From contig CM059583.1 of NCBI GenBank assembly GCA_030407085.1, positions 84,174,501 through 84,238,500 on the forward strand: a stretch of DNA of 64,000 nucleotides. The letters are read 5' to 3'. This document shows, in pieces, positions 32,022 to 44,880 of this stretch. The position numbers were made by a program, and so were the translations under genes. Numbering within the stretch: the first letter of the stretch is position 1; every line of letters starts with the position of its first letter. This DNA is from Trichopria drosophilae. Taxonomy: Eukaryota; Arthropoda; Insecta; Hymenoptera; Diapriidae. The notes beneath the pieces were generated by a model. The model saw only the letters and a list, made by a program, of their open reading frames with translations. It searched no databases and was not told the DNA's origin.

Positions 32022-33787
32022 TGTAACGAGATTCGTCCCAGATCTCACCCCCCACCTCCCGTAAATTCTCAGTTTCCGAGAAAAGGAACAGAGGACCACG
32101 ACTAAGCCGCGCAGTGGCAAGTCGACAGGATACGAAGACATCCTTATTCGCTGCAGATCGTAGGACGTCAGAAACCCAATTGTCTCCCCTATTAAAAAAG
32201 GTACATCCTCTCCTCTCACCTCCCACTACCGGTCCGGCAACTGCAATTGCAGCGGTTGAACGGCAAGTTTTCAATTCTCGAAGAAGCGTCCGCTCGTGTG
32301 AGAACTCTTCTCTCACACCTTCGATGCGCGAGCCTCTTCCCCCTTTTGCCCCTCATATATCACCAAGCTAAGGAATCGGTGCTCCAACGATCGTCGCCTC
32401 GACGCACGAGAGCCCGTTTCCATTTCTCATCCCCACCATGGCGACTGCTCCGCTAGCCGTTCGCCTCGGTCGTGCGTGCATGCATCCATCGCACGTTCTC
32501 GACGCACGAGCCCTTTCCCTCCGCTGGATTTTTCAATTTTTTTTCTTTCGCAAGGAACCGATGTTCGCTTCCGGTCCCCCACCACGGCTACGCACTCGCC
32601 AGCCGTCTCAAGTCGTTCAAACGACAATCGGACGCTCCATGCAGCGCGCCCGCGCGCCGATGCCCCTTCTTTCGTTTGCCTGTAATTCGCAGGCCCCTCT
32701 CTCTGTCGGACTCAGCTAGCGGTCGCTGCGTCCGTCTCATTCTCTCCCCCTCTTTTTGTGCGTGCCTCCTTGCACGTACGGCAACTTTCGTTGCCTCCAC
32801 CATTTCAGTTCCGAGTTGACAGTCGTTCCTCGGCACAACTCAACGGCAGACCTGATGCCGCGATCTCCATGTAACGCCGCCCCAAAACAGTTTTCATAAA
32901 AAACGGAGAGACGATCTCCCGCCCGTCTCTTTCCAGGACACGGAAATCCCGCTGTCCCGCCCCGCTCTGAGACGCCCAATATGATGCATCTATCTCTCAC
33001 ACAAGAAGGAACATATACACCCCTCTCTGTGCTATGAGACGAAGTCTCTCTGCTTTCCCCCTTCCACACCGCCGTCACACACCTATCCTATTTAACTGTA
33101 AATCGCTGTCCTTTTCCTTCTGCTTGCCCGTCATACCTTCTATTTCTTTTCCCCCCCCCCCCCCCCCTCCGACGTTCTGCGATACGCACGCAGCGGCAAC
33201 ACCGTGCTCGCGGCACGCGCCTCGGAACTTTCGGCGCGAGCCCCGACACATTCGTGATAGGTACTCATAAGCGAACAGACAGATATTCACCGTACGTACC
33301 TCGAATCGATCGGTCGGATGACTCGAGTGACGCGTGCACCAGAAACCGAATCATCGAAAGAGACGGACATTGAAAAGTGTGACCCGTTGTGAAAAGACTT
33401 TTTGGGAGTGAAACGTGTGACGCGTGCTACGAAACCGCAGGAGGAACGCCACTTTCACCGCCAACCAACCATCACCTCAGCCACCCCGGACGAGGAATTC
33501 ACCGTCCCGAGGGGACTATCACCCGTTCAGTGCGCCAATTTTTTGTGAGTACCGCCGCCCCTTTTTGATTTTGTGCCCCCCCCCCCCCCCTTCGCTTTTC
33601 AATTTTGGTCCGTGTAAGCGGTCATTTCACAAGAAATTTTCCCTTTGCGTGATTTCGAACCCTTTGATTGTTTCTGCCGTCCGTTGTCGCGTCCCCAACT
33701 TATTGTACAATCCCCTTTCTCTTTGGATAAATATACCGTTCAGTGTTACGTAGAGATAATTTGAGTATTTCACTTTTTTTATAACCT
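32022..33787 (+). mobile_element. 1.77-kb GC/CpG-rich insertion, possibly a solo LTR plus flank
   Basis: Placed by comparing the two foldback arms. It starts TGTAACGAG and a GTTAC motif near 33745 follows a 'ggataaata' signal, so an LTR of about 1.73 kb is possible, but no target duplication was found. It is far richer in C+T and CpG than its surroundings and has C17 (33151-33167) and C15 (33576-33590) runs. GTGAGT at about 33544 looks like a splice donor. Open frames on both strands overlap heavily and reflect composition. A copied host 5' exon/promoter is an alternative. Confidence 0.4.
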
Positions 33788-33987
33788 TTTTTTTAGTTTA
33801 ATAAAAAAATGTTATTAATGAATTTAATGAAAATCGATGCAGTATCATCAATAATATACACATTGATCCTTATTCCAAGCATTCCACAACTCGCTTGTCA
33901 AAAACTCGGCTGCCCTTTTAGTCAAGTTTTAGGAGTTAAGAAAAAAACGCTGTCATTTAGTAATCTGTTTTATGGTAGCAATAATAG

Positions 33988-34110
33988 TACATTATGTGCC
34001 AAGGGCGCAATTATCGATCTTCGACGATTGTGATGTTTGTCGCCGGAGCGAAGTGAGGGTAACAATCACACTCGTCGGTGATCGATATTTCGCCCGTGAC
34101 CAATAATGTA
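33988..34110. repeat. Micro-foldback with GAGCGAAGTGAG centre (123 bp)
   Basis: Left arm 'tacattatgtgccaagggcg' and the complement of the right end match over about 50 bp, leaving a short centre with GAGCGAAGTGAG at 34046-34057. It directly abuts a second foldback. It is non-coding. Confidence 0.7.
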
Positions 34111-34206
34111 TTTTTTGATCCGATTGACGTAGGACACGATAATTCACGGCCGAAGGTTTCGCCCTAAGCCGAGATATCGAGTTTTACGGCAGGAGAATCA
34201 AAAAAG
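34111..34206. repeat. Second micro-foldback (96 bp) adjoining the first
   Basis: Begins ttttttgatccgattgacg and ends with the near complement (gagaatcaaaaaa). Its centre is GC-rich with CCGAAGGTTTCGCCC. Non-coding. Confidence 0.6.
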
Positions 34207-35258
34207 TATAATGTTATCCCAAATTACAGAACTATTTTTCTGAAAATGAAGTCTTGCAATTTTCAGTATGGTATGATGTTTCTAGATAGCGCCATATTAC
34301 CATTCGCCAAAAATGTATGCTAAATAGATGAAATTGCAGAAATGTACAGGAAGTAAAACAGCAATTATGATATGGTATTGCATTGACAAGCAATACTTCG
34401 AATGGTGAACAAGGAATAGTTCATCTTACAAAGCTACGATACATGCCCCTCCGTTGATGGTCGGATGCTACCATTACAGCCTCCAAACGAAATGTTTTGA
34501 CTTAATATATTATGCTTTCTTCCCCTCGTCTCATTATGCAATAATAAGTACCCCATTTTTTATATTAGTTTTGTTTACTAATAGAGTTTTATAATACTAG
34601 ATTTATTATCGTATCAAATATTGTAAAGATAAATATTTTGTTGTGCAAACGAATGTAAATGCTGTGATGATAAATTAACTGGAATATGTGCATAACGAAA
34701 TGTAAGAAATTGCAAATAGTACAATAATGTATTGACTGACAAGCTAATGCATGTATTCTGAAAATTGCATGGCACTTCGAAATGAGGTCCATTCGGAGGC
34801 CAAGATTCTCCGAAAAACTTGACCAAAAGAGCAGCCAAGTTTTTGAAAAGCGAATTGTGGAATGCTTGCAATAAGGGCCAATGTGTATATTATTGATGAT
34901 ATTGCATCGATTTTTAAAGTTCATTAAATTCATTCATAACATTTTTTTTATTAAATGGCAATTTTATTAAACAAATAATTAGAATTACTTTGATTTCAAA
35001 GAAGTTTCTTGAAAAATTTTGAGGTGTTCTGAATGTACGCAAAATTTTCATTCCACATTACTGTTATTGCATTAATGGATAGTTCATTCATTACAAAGAA
35101 CTTCGCCTTATTACATGATTTCAATGCTTTTTGTAGAATAAGAATATAGCCTTATAATTGTATATAATTTAATTCTGATGGCATTTTTTGTGGTAATTAT
35201 GTTTTACTAATTAGAACTTGACGAGTTCTTTTACAAGAAGTGTTTTTTGGGGGATTAC

Positions 35259-36290
35259 ACTCATTTTTGCTAATACACAATAGTTGTAAAAAAATACCAT
35301 GTATAATATCGTATTTTTGAAAACCTAAACTTCATGTAAATTAAGAACGTATAAATCCCTAGAACCTCTTGGACATGTTTTGTTTGTTATAATGTTGCCG
35401 TTTATATGAATCCTAGACTTTCCATTGCGAAACATACTCGTGTAGTGCCCTTGTTTACAGTCATCTCGAATGCATATACAAATCCGAGTAGATTATTTGA
35501 CCTTGAAATTACCTCCAAGTGCGACAGTATGGACGGTGACCTTAAATACCTTGTGGAGATTTTTATCCTAATGTTATAAATTATAAAGCGGAATCCCTGG
35601 ACCTTGACGTCAGTGATCCTTTTCACCAGGTGCTCTGAACGTAGTTTTCGCGACTACCCTTCTAAGACCCGGCCCAAATATTTTATCTGATAAAATGAAA
35701 AATTACGGAGCGCGATACATGACCCCCTAATCGGTGATTGTTAACAACTGGGCAACCTCTTTCATTTATTATATCTATATATTTATTTATTTATTTTGAC
35801 AACATACATTGTAAGCATTCAACTGGCTCACAATTTCAGAAACACCTTCATAGAAATAAAAAGTGAAGTCCAACATTGCTGCCTATGATATCACACAAAA
35901 CAGGGATCTGCTTGAAGCATACCTTGAAAATAGAAATTTTGCAGCTTCTGAAATTCTACGAAAATGTAAGCAATTTTTTCTCAAATGTGATGTTGGAACG
36001 ATCCTGAAAATGCATTTTTAATTTACAAAAGATTCTGCATACTAGATTTATGAGCGAAAATAAATCGAAAATGATTAAAAACGCGTGCGAACCGTATTAA
36101 GAATTTGAATCATTTCTCGTAATGTCATATGTTGCTATTATTTTCAGCTGTAAAGTTCATCCAGCTTCGTGCGTGTTTAAAATTTTTGAAGCAGTTCCTG
36201 GCATTTTGAGTATAGAATGTAGTAAAAATATTTTACCGAAATAAATTAACTTATTGAGTCGCGCATTTTTCCTTTTGTCCAATTTAGCTG
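35259..36290. other. AT-rich spacer
   Basis: No supported gene, repeat or motif beyond simple AT-rich sequence. Confidence 0.4.
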
Positions 36291-36700
36291 AAAATTGTTA
36301 CTCGGGTTTTTTTTTGGAGTCGCTAATTACTAATCCAAGGTTAGTTGTACGAAATTCAAAATATTTTATCCAATATGGCGGAAAAAATTTTAAATAAAAT
36401 TCTATTTCGACAAAATTTGTTGCTCGAAGGTTTTCCGAGACACTGATTATGAATCCGAAGTTATTTTTTCGAAATTCAAGATGGTAGATTCAAAATCACA
36501 TAAAAATTTAAGATTTAATTCTATTTCGACAAAATTTGTTACTCGGGGATTTTATTGCGGCTGATTAAGCATCCGAATTAGTTTTAAAAACCTCAAATCT
36601 AATATAACATATCCAAATTGTAAAATATTACTCTATTTGAACGATATCCGGTATTCCGGCAATTTTCAGGTAGCTAATCGTAAATGCGATGTTATCCGTG
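36290..36700 (+). repeat. Degenerate 121-bp array related to the piggyBac subterminal repeat
   Basis: ttgttactcggg-like starts at about 36296, 36417 and 36536 (spacings 121 and 119 bp) with 'gattacgaat'-like and 'aatatggcgg' blocks, as in the arrays at 18 and 42.7 kb. Strongly diverged, so older. Confidence 0.7.
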
Positions 36701-39700
36701 TGGAAAAATATATGAGTGAAGGATTATGTAAAAATTGAAGCTAATTGTATGCCACGTATATATAATAAATAATTCTAATATCTCGTCATTCACCGATTGT
36801 TTATAAGCATTTATTATAAGGAAAAACACAGGAAATTGAAATAATTTAGATTAATATTCATAAATGAATTATTAGCAAATACTGTATCCATAAAAAATGT
36901 CGAAAATCTTTAAAAAGTGGAATAAGTTGTCGGAAACCTCAATTTTCGCTAGAAAATCGACAAGCAAATGCAGAACACTTATCTATAATGTTACCGAATA
37001 AAATGCTAAGGAGATGTGCTCAACCTAGAAATAAAATTAATGAATATAGAACACAATTTATGTGCAAAGTTTTCACTTAGCCGTTGTGCTTGACATTAAA
37101 AAACAAACTGTTTTTTTGCATATCAGAAATAAATAAATCATAGTATGATTATATTTGTTACGGGCAGAATCGATGTTTTATCGACTGCGGTACCCGGCGT
37201 AGGTTTTTTCCCACAAAGGTGGTTTTCCCTACGGCATTGCACACCCGAATGGGGGCACCTCTCAAAATGAAGCTGGCCTGTTAGGTAATTATGTTAAAGG
37301 CCCTTCGAAATGGTGACGATCTCGATACAATTATTTGTAGTTCGAACAGTATGATATCGATGCGTAATATGACGTCGTAGTCTATTTAAATGTTCGAAAG
37401 TTTGAAAGATCGAACTAAGATGTGAAAAAGTGACGATCGGGTTGAGAGAGAACGTTTCGGAACGCCGTCAGGTGAGGAGGGAGTCCGCGCCGCTATCGGA
37501 TCATCATCGCCGAAACCCGGGAATAATCGCCTGGAATGGTGGAAGTAGCTTTTTTGATAATCGCGACCAAGCTCTGTGTCGCATACGTGATGTGTATGAG
37601 AGACTGTGACCCTAGGTGTATGAGTGACTGAGTGCTGGGATATTTCTACGTACCAAGAAAAATCCTTTGGACATTTGTTGAGGATAGCGACCGCCACAAG
37701 GGTACGACGAGGAGATGGATGACTTGAAGATGGCAAATCGAAATCTACCGTAAAGATTCACTCATGTACAGATGCAAGGGATTCGGTCATCGGCTAGGAT
37801 GTGTGCATCGTCGACGGGAAAAATTAATTTCGGCAGGGTGAGCGGCGTAAAGGTTAATATAATATAATATTTATTGCGGAATGTTGATGGTTCGTAACGC
37901 GTTCGCGTGTTGCTCGCTGGGATTGAGGGTTCGGTGTAACGTGTTGTTTTGAACCGATGGAATATGAAAGGTGTTTATCGCGATCGAGAGAATTGTCGTG
38001 AAAATGCATCGCATATTTCTAACCTAATTAAAGAAAATAAACCGTAAATAGTCGCAGCGAGTTGATTTGGAGGCGATTTTCTCTAATAGACGCGCGATCG
38101 TGTTTTGTCGACCGCCATGATGCTCGAACTTGTAATTGAAATTCAAAAATCTTTGATACCGGAACCATTAGTCCTGCGCGCATGGGCGCGAAACAATTGA
38201 TGCGCTGCATCGTAGGCAATTTTATGAATGTTCTCCGGTTGTCTTGTCCGTTAAATTAAGAAACGAAGGTTCAAAGTTAAATATCATTGCGAAGACGTAT
38301 CTTGGAGAATAATTTTAAAATATTAAATGTGACGTAACCAATTGATTTGCAATTGAAATGTAAACAGGTTTGCAAGCCCTTTGTACTTCAGTAATAAGTA
38401 CGAGGTTTAATATATGCACATCATATATCGAATATCGAATGTTAGAAAGAAATATAACAAATTTTTAGATTGGGAATAAATATTTTAAATTATAAATTCG
38501 ATTTATTAAGAATCAAACATAAATACATGCATATATACGGAGAAACAGAACGACAAATTATTAAATCGATAATTGTAAATTTTAAGAATTAAAAATGAGA
38601 ACAATACGAAGTTGGATGACGATATAATAGGCATCCAATTACGTCAAAATCACTCGATGATACGTTTGGCAGAGTTTATTATTCAACGTTGTAACTCGGC
38701 AATTTAAGTCGAAATTCCGATCTTTTCGACTTTATTGAACATCAAAGCAATACAAAACAGCGTATTTGACAGGTGTTCTGACGAACATCATATTTCTCCA
38801 GATGTCCGTAAGAACATCGTGCCTTTATAAATGTTGAAACGAAACTGTTGCGAACAGTTCGAATCGTTCTAAAGATATTGCCACCGAGACGTCGGCTTCG
38901 TGCGAATAAAGTTTTAGTTTTTGAAAGCTTGACCGCACGTTTTATGTTACCCGTTGTACATAAATTTGGTGCATTGAAAGATAATCGAAATAACAGCGCC
39001 TTAAATGGGTGTTAGTAAAACGTCATGTTTTGTCTGAGGTTTGTGGAAACATCACCCCCACTTTCTCAAACAGAAGTTTGATGAAAGATAATATTTATTG
39101 GTACATATTCTAAAGAATGCCACATTTTTAGCGGTGTTTCGAAAGTTCGGTATGGCCATTGATATTTGAAGAAAATATGATGGCGATTGATTATTGACTT
39201 TCATGTAGATTAAAGAAATTTGATTTGTTTGTAAATATGGAAACAAAGTAGCATGAATATATAATGGGATTATTATTGTAATTACAAATGAAAAAGAAAT
39301 GTTTAACTTTTCGTGAACGGTTTGGTATCGATTTCATTTCAAACTTTATGCGCGAATATCAATTTGAATAGTAACGTGATATGAATCATAATAATATAAA
39401 TGACTGTTCATGATAGTGAAGGTCATGATAGGCGTCAATGTCGATGATGCACGGGTCCCGGTTTGGACAGTGTGGATCGCGGGCCTGACGTATTTGCATT
39501 TGCACTTGTCTTGAAAAATAAGTCTAATTAATTGGATGACGATGACGACGTGATGAATCGAATTGGAATCGATTTAAATTTCGTTACGTATTTTGGATTC
39601 GAAGCCAAAAGTATGAGCTCTTTACTCTTATTATTATTCGTTGGAAGGATGAGCCTTTTTTTGTTTTCTTACAGGATTGTTTGAAATCCATTGAGGCGGT

Positions 39701-41295
39701 CGATTGAAAGAGTCAACGGTCACGAGCTAACCCCTTACAAATTATGACGGTCGTATTTGGAATCGTTGGTTTATGACGACCTTTATAGAAAATCATTTGA
39801 ATACCTATGGATTTGTTATTGTCGAGTCAGACGAGGCCGCGATCTGACGAGGTGAACCTTTGAATGAAATTGATACCAAACTTGAGTTGTTTTTGAAGCC
39901 TGGCACTCGTTCTGTTCCTGAGTCGAGAACTGAGTGGTCCTGAGTAGAGTGGCATGATATTTCTATGGTAAATAATTTAAACAGAGCTTGTAGATCTGCG
40001 ACGTAATATATCTTAAGAAAGTGTATAATTCGTAAATGTAAAAAGTTATTCACATAATTCGAAAATGGCGATGATGTCATAAATAGTGAACAGAACGCAC
40101 GAATTATGTAATGCAGCCAGGAAACGCAGATATTTATGAAAAACAAAATGGCAAACATTAAACATTCGCTTTAAGTGCGGTTAGGATTCGTTCGGATTGT
40201 CGAAACGCTGGAAAAATATGTTACCATTCCTTGACGTTTTCGCTTTTGGAGAACGCACCATAGTCGCTCGGTGACTACTCCGATATTTCGCTCGGCGAAT
40301 ATTGCTCGATTTGGCTGGGCGAAATCCTTCGATTACTTGGCTACCGATAAAACAGGTATCTGTGATACAGCAAACAGTATCGGATGCTCGGCTCCGATTT
40401 TTTAAATAGAAATAGAGGTAGAACGAATGAAAGAAGCATACAGCGTTTCGGCAAGAATAATTTCGAATTTTAAAACAGACGACTTGTAGAAAATTCCTCG
40501 ATATTTCTAAAATGAACAAGTAAGATCAGCGTTCCCGTGGTTGCAAGTTTTGGTGAGTAATTTGTGAATACTTATACATTATTATAGCGGAATATTATGG
40601 TATTAATTGCAATGTTATGGAGTTGCAGTATGCTGATTTTTTTCGATTATGTTCCCCAAGTGGGGGGAGTAGTATACATCTTCATTGTAGGACTGACTAG
40701 AATAACTGAACTATCATTATTATCAAAATATTGATTTGTTTACTGTAGTGTAGTTTCATAGAGCATGTGTAGTATTTGAGTAGTGTTTGAGTAGTATTAC
40801 AGACGTCTGTAACTCGCTTACACGGGTAGCACTTGCCCTTTGGTACAGTTTGTGTGCCCTTTATCTTTACTTTATGATCAATAAATTTGCCTTTATTTTG
40901 CAATTATTTGAGTAATGCTGTAGTAGTTAGTCAATCAACTAATTCTATCCCTTTGACTGACTTTGGACGCAACTACTGATGACTTCGAGTGAACTCTGAT
41001 ACGAAGGTTACTCTCCAAAAGTCGGCTGCAACCACATAAGAAGGGCGCCTATAGGTTGTTTATGTACGGGTCCTTCGAAATTGGCGACGATACAGTGATA
41101 AACACGGTAATCTGGAAAATTGTATGGATCGAAATAGCGAGAGATGTCGGATAATGGTTACGGGTATAATAATAAATCTGAGATGTCGAAGTGTTGGGAA
41201 AAGGTCGACTCCGTTTCTCCGAACTCTATTTCCTCTCTATCGCGTATGCAATTGAAGTTTCGCTCGGCGAAAGAAAAAATATGTCGATCAATAGG
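36701..41295. other. Decayed, gene-free region with two possible LTR-element 5' junctions
   Basis: No ORF above about 117 codons and none recognisable. At about 37285-37310 and 41055-41085 similar strings (aggt..ttatgt....ccttcgaaa) run into TGGTGACGAT and TTGGCGACGAT, like an LTR end followed by a primer binding site. They might be two decayed 5' ends in plus orientation. CpG-richer DNA fills 37.4-38.0 kb. Assignment is weak. Confidence 0.25.
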
Positions 41296-42313
41296 TAACA
41301 TGGTTGTCGGAACGAATTAAGCGATTCATTTCAATGGCATAATTTAATGTTCATACAAGGCTCTCCAAATACCGTAGTACGAATGTCCCCGACAACAACT
41401 TCCGATGCGACGCGCCTTCGCGTGTTTTCGGCTAAGAGGTAACATGGTCTTAGAAACGACGTGTGCAATATAGATCACGGGCATAATTTAAGGCTCATTC
41501 AAGGCTCGCAAAATACTATATGACGAACTTTCCCAACTACAACTGCCGGTGCTACGCGCATGCGCATATTTTCGAATAAAAGGCAACATGGTCATAGAAA
41601 CGACATAAGCGAATTATTTCACGGGCATAATTGAAGGCACTTTCAAGGCACTCAAAATACCATGGTACGAATATTCCTGGACCTCCACTTCCGGTGTTAC
41701 GCTTATGCGCCTGTTGTCGGCCAAGAGATAACATGGACGTAGTAAGCGATTTTTTTCACGGGCATAACTTAAGGCTGATTCAAGGTTCTCAAAATACCAT
41801 AAGAAGAATTTTCCCTGACCACAATTGCCGCTGCTTCGCGCATGCGCGTATTTTCGGCCAAGAGGTAACATAATCTTTTGAACGACATGTGCGATTTATT
41901 TCACGGTCATAATTTAAGGCTGATTCTAGGTTCTCAAAATACCATAGGAATAATTTTCCCTTACCAGAACTTCCGGTGCAACGCGCAAGCTCGTGCTTTC
42001 GTACACGAGGTAACATAGTCTTAGGAACGAATGAAGCGATTCATCTCAACGGCATACTTTAAGGTTCATTGAAGGCTCTCAAAATACCATAGTACGAATG
42101 TCCCCGGGCTCCAACTTCCAGTGCTATGCGCATGCGCGTGTTTTCGGCCTAGAGGTAACATGATCATAGAACCGATATAAGCGATTTATTTCAAGAGCAT
42201 AATTTATGGCTCATTCAAGGCTCCCAAAATACTATATGAAGAACTTTCCCCGACCACAACTGCCGGTGCTACTCGCAAGCTCGTGTTTTCGGCCACGAGG
42301 TAACACGGTCTTA
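41296..42313 (+). repeat. 144-bp satellite, left block (about 7 units)
   Basis: 'ttttcggcc' and 'aggtaacatggtc' recur about every 144 bp (near 41425, 41569, 41713, 41852, 41996, 42142, 42287). Each unit also carries 'cgggcataatttaaggctca' and 'cttccggtgctacgcgcatg' variants. Copies are about 80-90% alike by eye. It continues at 43925 beyond an insertion. Confidence 0.9.
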
Positions 42314-42729
42314 GCCCATTAACGCTCAGGCGGACGAAAAATTGTCGTTGACTTTGATGTTATTGTTTTCTATGAAAAAGCCAGTAAAAAAATCGGCATA
42401 AACCATTTCTGACGTAAAATTTATCGCTCTTTCAGAATCTGTAGTCAAAATTTGTTAATAATAAAGGCTGAAAAAGTTATAAACAATTTTTTCAAAAAAA
42501 AACGTGATTTTTCGCAGAAAAAATTTCTTTTTAACCATGACTTCCCATGGAAATCGGCAGAGGACTGCCTCAAACGCCTAAAATCTCGCGTCCATGGACC
42601 CTGAGATACAAGTTTATACACCTACTCATTCCAAATTTCAAAATGGCGGACCACAACATGGCGTCGAAATCTCGAAAAATGATCCACAATACTAATGTAG
42701 TGCCTGAATTTCTATTAATGACTGAAATC

Positions 42730-43440
42730 GTTCCAAACTTGTTACTCTGAAGTTTTTTGAGTCGCTGATCACGAATTTGAAGTTAGTTTTCCAAAATTCA
42801 CAATGGCGGATCCAATATGGCGGTCAAATTTTTTGAAATTAAATGAAATCGTTTGAAACTTGTTACTCGGGGGTTTTTGGGGTCGTTGATTACGAATTTG
42901 AAGTTAGTTTTCAAAAATTCAAAATGGCGGATCCAATATGGCGGTCGAATTTTTTGAAATTAAATGAAATCATTTGAAACTTGTTACTCGGAGGTTTTTG
43001 GGGTCCCTGATCACGAATTTGAAGTTTGTTTTCAAAAATTCAAAATGGCGGATCCAATATGGCGGTCGAATTTTTTAAAATTAAATGAAATCGTTTGAAA
43101 CTTGTTACTCGGGGGTTTTTAGGGTCGATAATTACGAATTTGAAGTTAGTTTTCAAAAGTTCAAAATGGCGGATCCCATATAGCGGTCAAATTTTTTTAA
43201 ATTAAATGAAATCGTTTGAAACTTGTTACTCGGGGGTTTTTGGGGTCGCTGATTACGAATTTGAAGTTAGTTTTCAAAAATTCAAAATGGCGGATCCAAT
43301 ATGGCGGTCGAATTTTTTGAAATTAAATGAAATCGTTTTAAACTTGTTACTCGGAGGTTTGAGGGTCGCTGAATGCGAATCTGAAATCAGTTTTCAAAAA
43401 TGGTGGATCCAGTGTGGCGGTCAAATTTCTGAAAATTAAC
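42730..43440 (+). repeat. 121-bp tandem repeats (six units) inside the deleted piggyBac relative
   Basis: aatggcggatccaatatggc recurs at about 42802, 42922, 43043, 43163, 43285 and, altered, 43396. Units share cttgttactcgggggttttt and gaagttagttttcaaaaatt. Higher identity between neighbours than in the 36.3-kb array suggests recent amplification. Confidence 0.9.
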
Positions 43441-43754
43441 CGAAATGTCCTGAAAATTGCTTATAAGGTTCAAAATGCTAGATTCATTTTAGAGGTAAAA
43501 GTTGTTTAGTCTTAAATTATAATAAATAATCCTACAAACAGTTTTTGCCCGTTCGCCGTCGATTGTTTCGCCGTTGCCCGACTGTTACCGCGTGGAGGTG
43601 GACAAGTAAAAGAGTCATCTTTTTTTTTTATTTTTTAAATATTTTTTTGTATTTTTTTGTAGTTTTTTAAATTTGTTTTTCTTTTTTGTTCTTTTTTTAT
43701 TCATAAAATTTTTTTTATTTATAAATTGTAGTATAATATAAATTTTTGTTTTAA

Positions 43755-43915
43755 ATATTCATTTTTTATTCTGGAGAACATCAAAGCAAGAAATGCATAT
43801 GTGCACATTACAGTGGGTGCATTTGCGTTGGGTTCTAGAATTGTATTTTGAAAAATTTGTGCAATTTTTTGTCTTGCTCTACCAGGTTTCTCAGTACGGT
43901 CGCATTTGCAATGGA
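43755..43915 (-). pseudogene. Remnant of a piggyBac transposase C-terminal cysteine-rich domain
   Basis: Minus strand yields RKCTHCNVHICISCFDVLQN, the end of a C..C...C..C zinc-binding domain as in the complete transposase at 18.8 kb. The upstream cysteines are in another frame (CKCDRTEKPG). No catalytic core is present. Confidence 0.6.
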
Positions 43916-43924
43916 TGATCGACG

Positions 43925-44880
43925 TGATAGGAACGACGTGAGCAATTTATATCACGGGCATAATTTAAGGATCATTCAAGGCACTGTAAATACCATAGAA
44001 CGAATTTTTCCCAACAACAACTGCCGGTGCGACGCGCATTCACGTGTTTTCGGCCAAGAGGTAACATGGTCTTAGGAACGACGTCAGCAATTTAGATCAC
44101 GGGCATAATTTAAGGCTCATTCAAGGCTCGCCCAATACTATATGACGAACTTTCTCCAATTACAACTGCCGGTGCTACGCGCATGCGCATATTTTCGGAT
44201 AAGTGGCAACATGGTCATAGAAACGACATAAGCGAATTATTTCACGGGCATAATTGAAGGCACGTTCAAGGTTCTCAAAATACTATAGGACGAATTTTCC
44301 CTGACCAAAACTTCCGGTGCTATGCGATGCGCATGTTTTCGGCTAAGAGGTAACAGGTCGTAAAAACGACATAAGCGATTTATTTTCCAGGGCATAATAT
44401 AAGACTCATTCAAGGCTCCCAAAATAATATATGACGAACTTTCACCGACCACAATTGCCGGTGCTATGCGCAAGCGCCTGTTTTCGGCCAAGAGGTAACA
44501 TGGTCGTAGGAACGACATAAGCGATTTATTTCACGGGCATAATTTAAGGCTCACACTATGCTCCCAAAATACCACTGGAATAATTTTCCTCGACCACAAC
44601 TTCCGGTGCTACGCGCATACGAGTGTTTTCGGCAAGGATGTACCATAGTCGTAGGAACGAAATAAGCGATTCATCTCAAGGGTATAGTTCAAGGTTCATT
44701 CAAGGCTCTCAAAATACCATAGTACGAATGTCCCCGGATCCCAACGTCCGGTGCTATGAGCATGCGCATGTTTTCGGCCAAGAGATAACATGGTCGTAGG
44801 AACGATGTGAGCAATTTATATCACGGGCATGATTTGAATGGGTTCATTCAAGGCACTCCAAATACCATAGTACGAATTGT
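43925..44880 (+). repeat. 144-bp satellite, right block (about 6.5 units)
   Basis: Same unit as the left block, spacing 144-146 bp (about 44045, 44190, 44335, 44481, 44627, 44771). It breaks off at about 44880. Confidence 0.9.

Larger units (their letters stand above)
31739..35258. repeat. Composite foldback: outer arms 31739-32021 and 34979-35258, inner arms 33793-33945 and 34795-34966
   Basis: The outer arms (about 282 bp) are reverse complements at roughly 85-90% by eye, both beginning near 'aatccccc' and containing gaacttcgcctta or its complement. The inner arms are likewise inverted. On the right the inner and outer arms are contiguous, while on the left 1.77 kb separates them, so that block is an insertion into an older foldback transposon of about 1.75 kb. 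No transposase is visible. Confidence 0.75.
42315..43920 (-). mobile_element. Internally deleted piggyBac-like element within the satellite
   Basis: It interrupts the 144-bp satellite. The left end reads TTAG then CCCATTAACGCTC; the right end is unclear near 43905-43925, where a CCATTGCAAATGCG-like inverted end occurs before ATAG. It carries six 121-bp repeats and, at its right, the remnant of a transposase cysteine-rich domain on the minus strand. The order array, T-rich block, cysteine-rich domain is the same as in the complete piggyBac at 17.8-21.1 kb, so it looks like a deletion derivative of a relative. Confidence 0.6.

Noticed and set aside
32114..33270. Several overlapping Ser/Arg/Pro-rich open frames
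   Set aside because: Open on both strands at once and without motif; composition of the GC-rich insertion explains them.
41296..44880. CRISPR-like array
   Set aside because: Units are 144 bp and repeat over their whole length with no unique spacers, in eukaryotic DNA.
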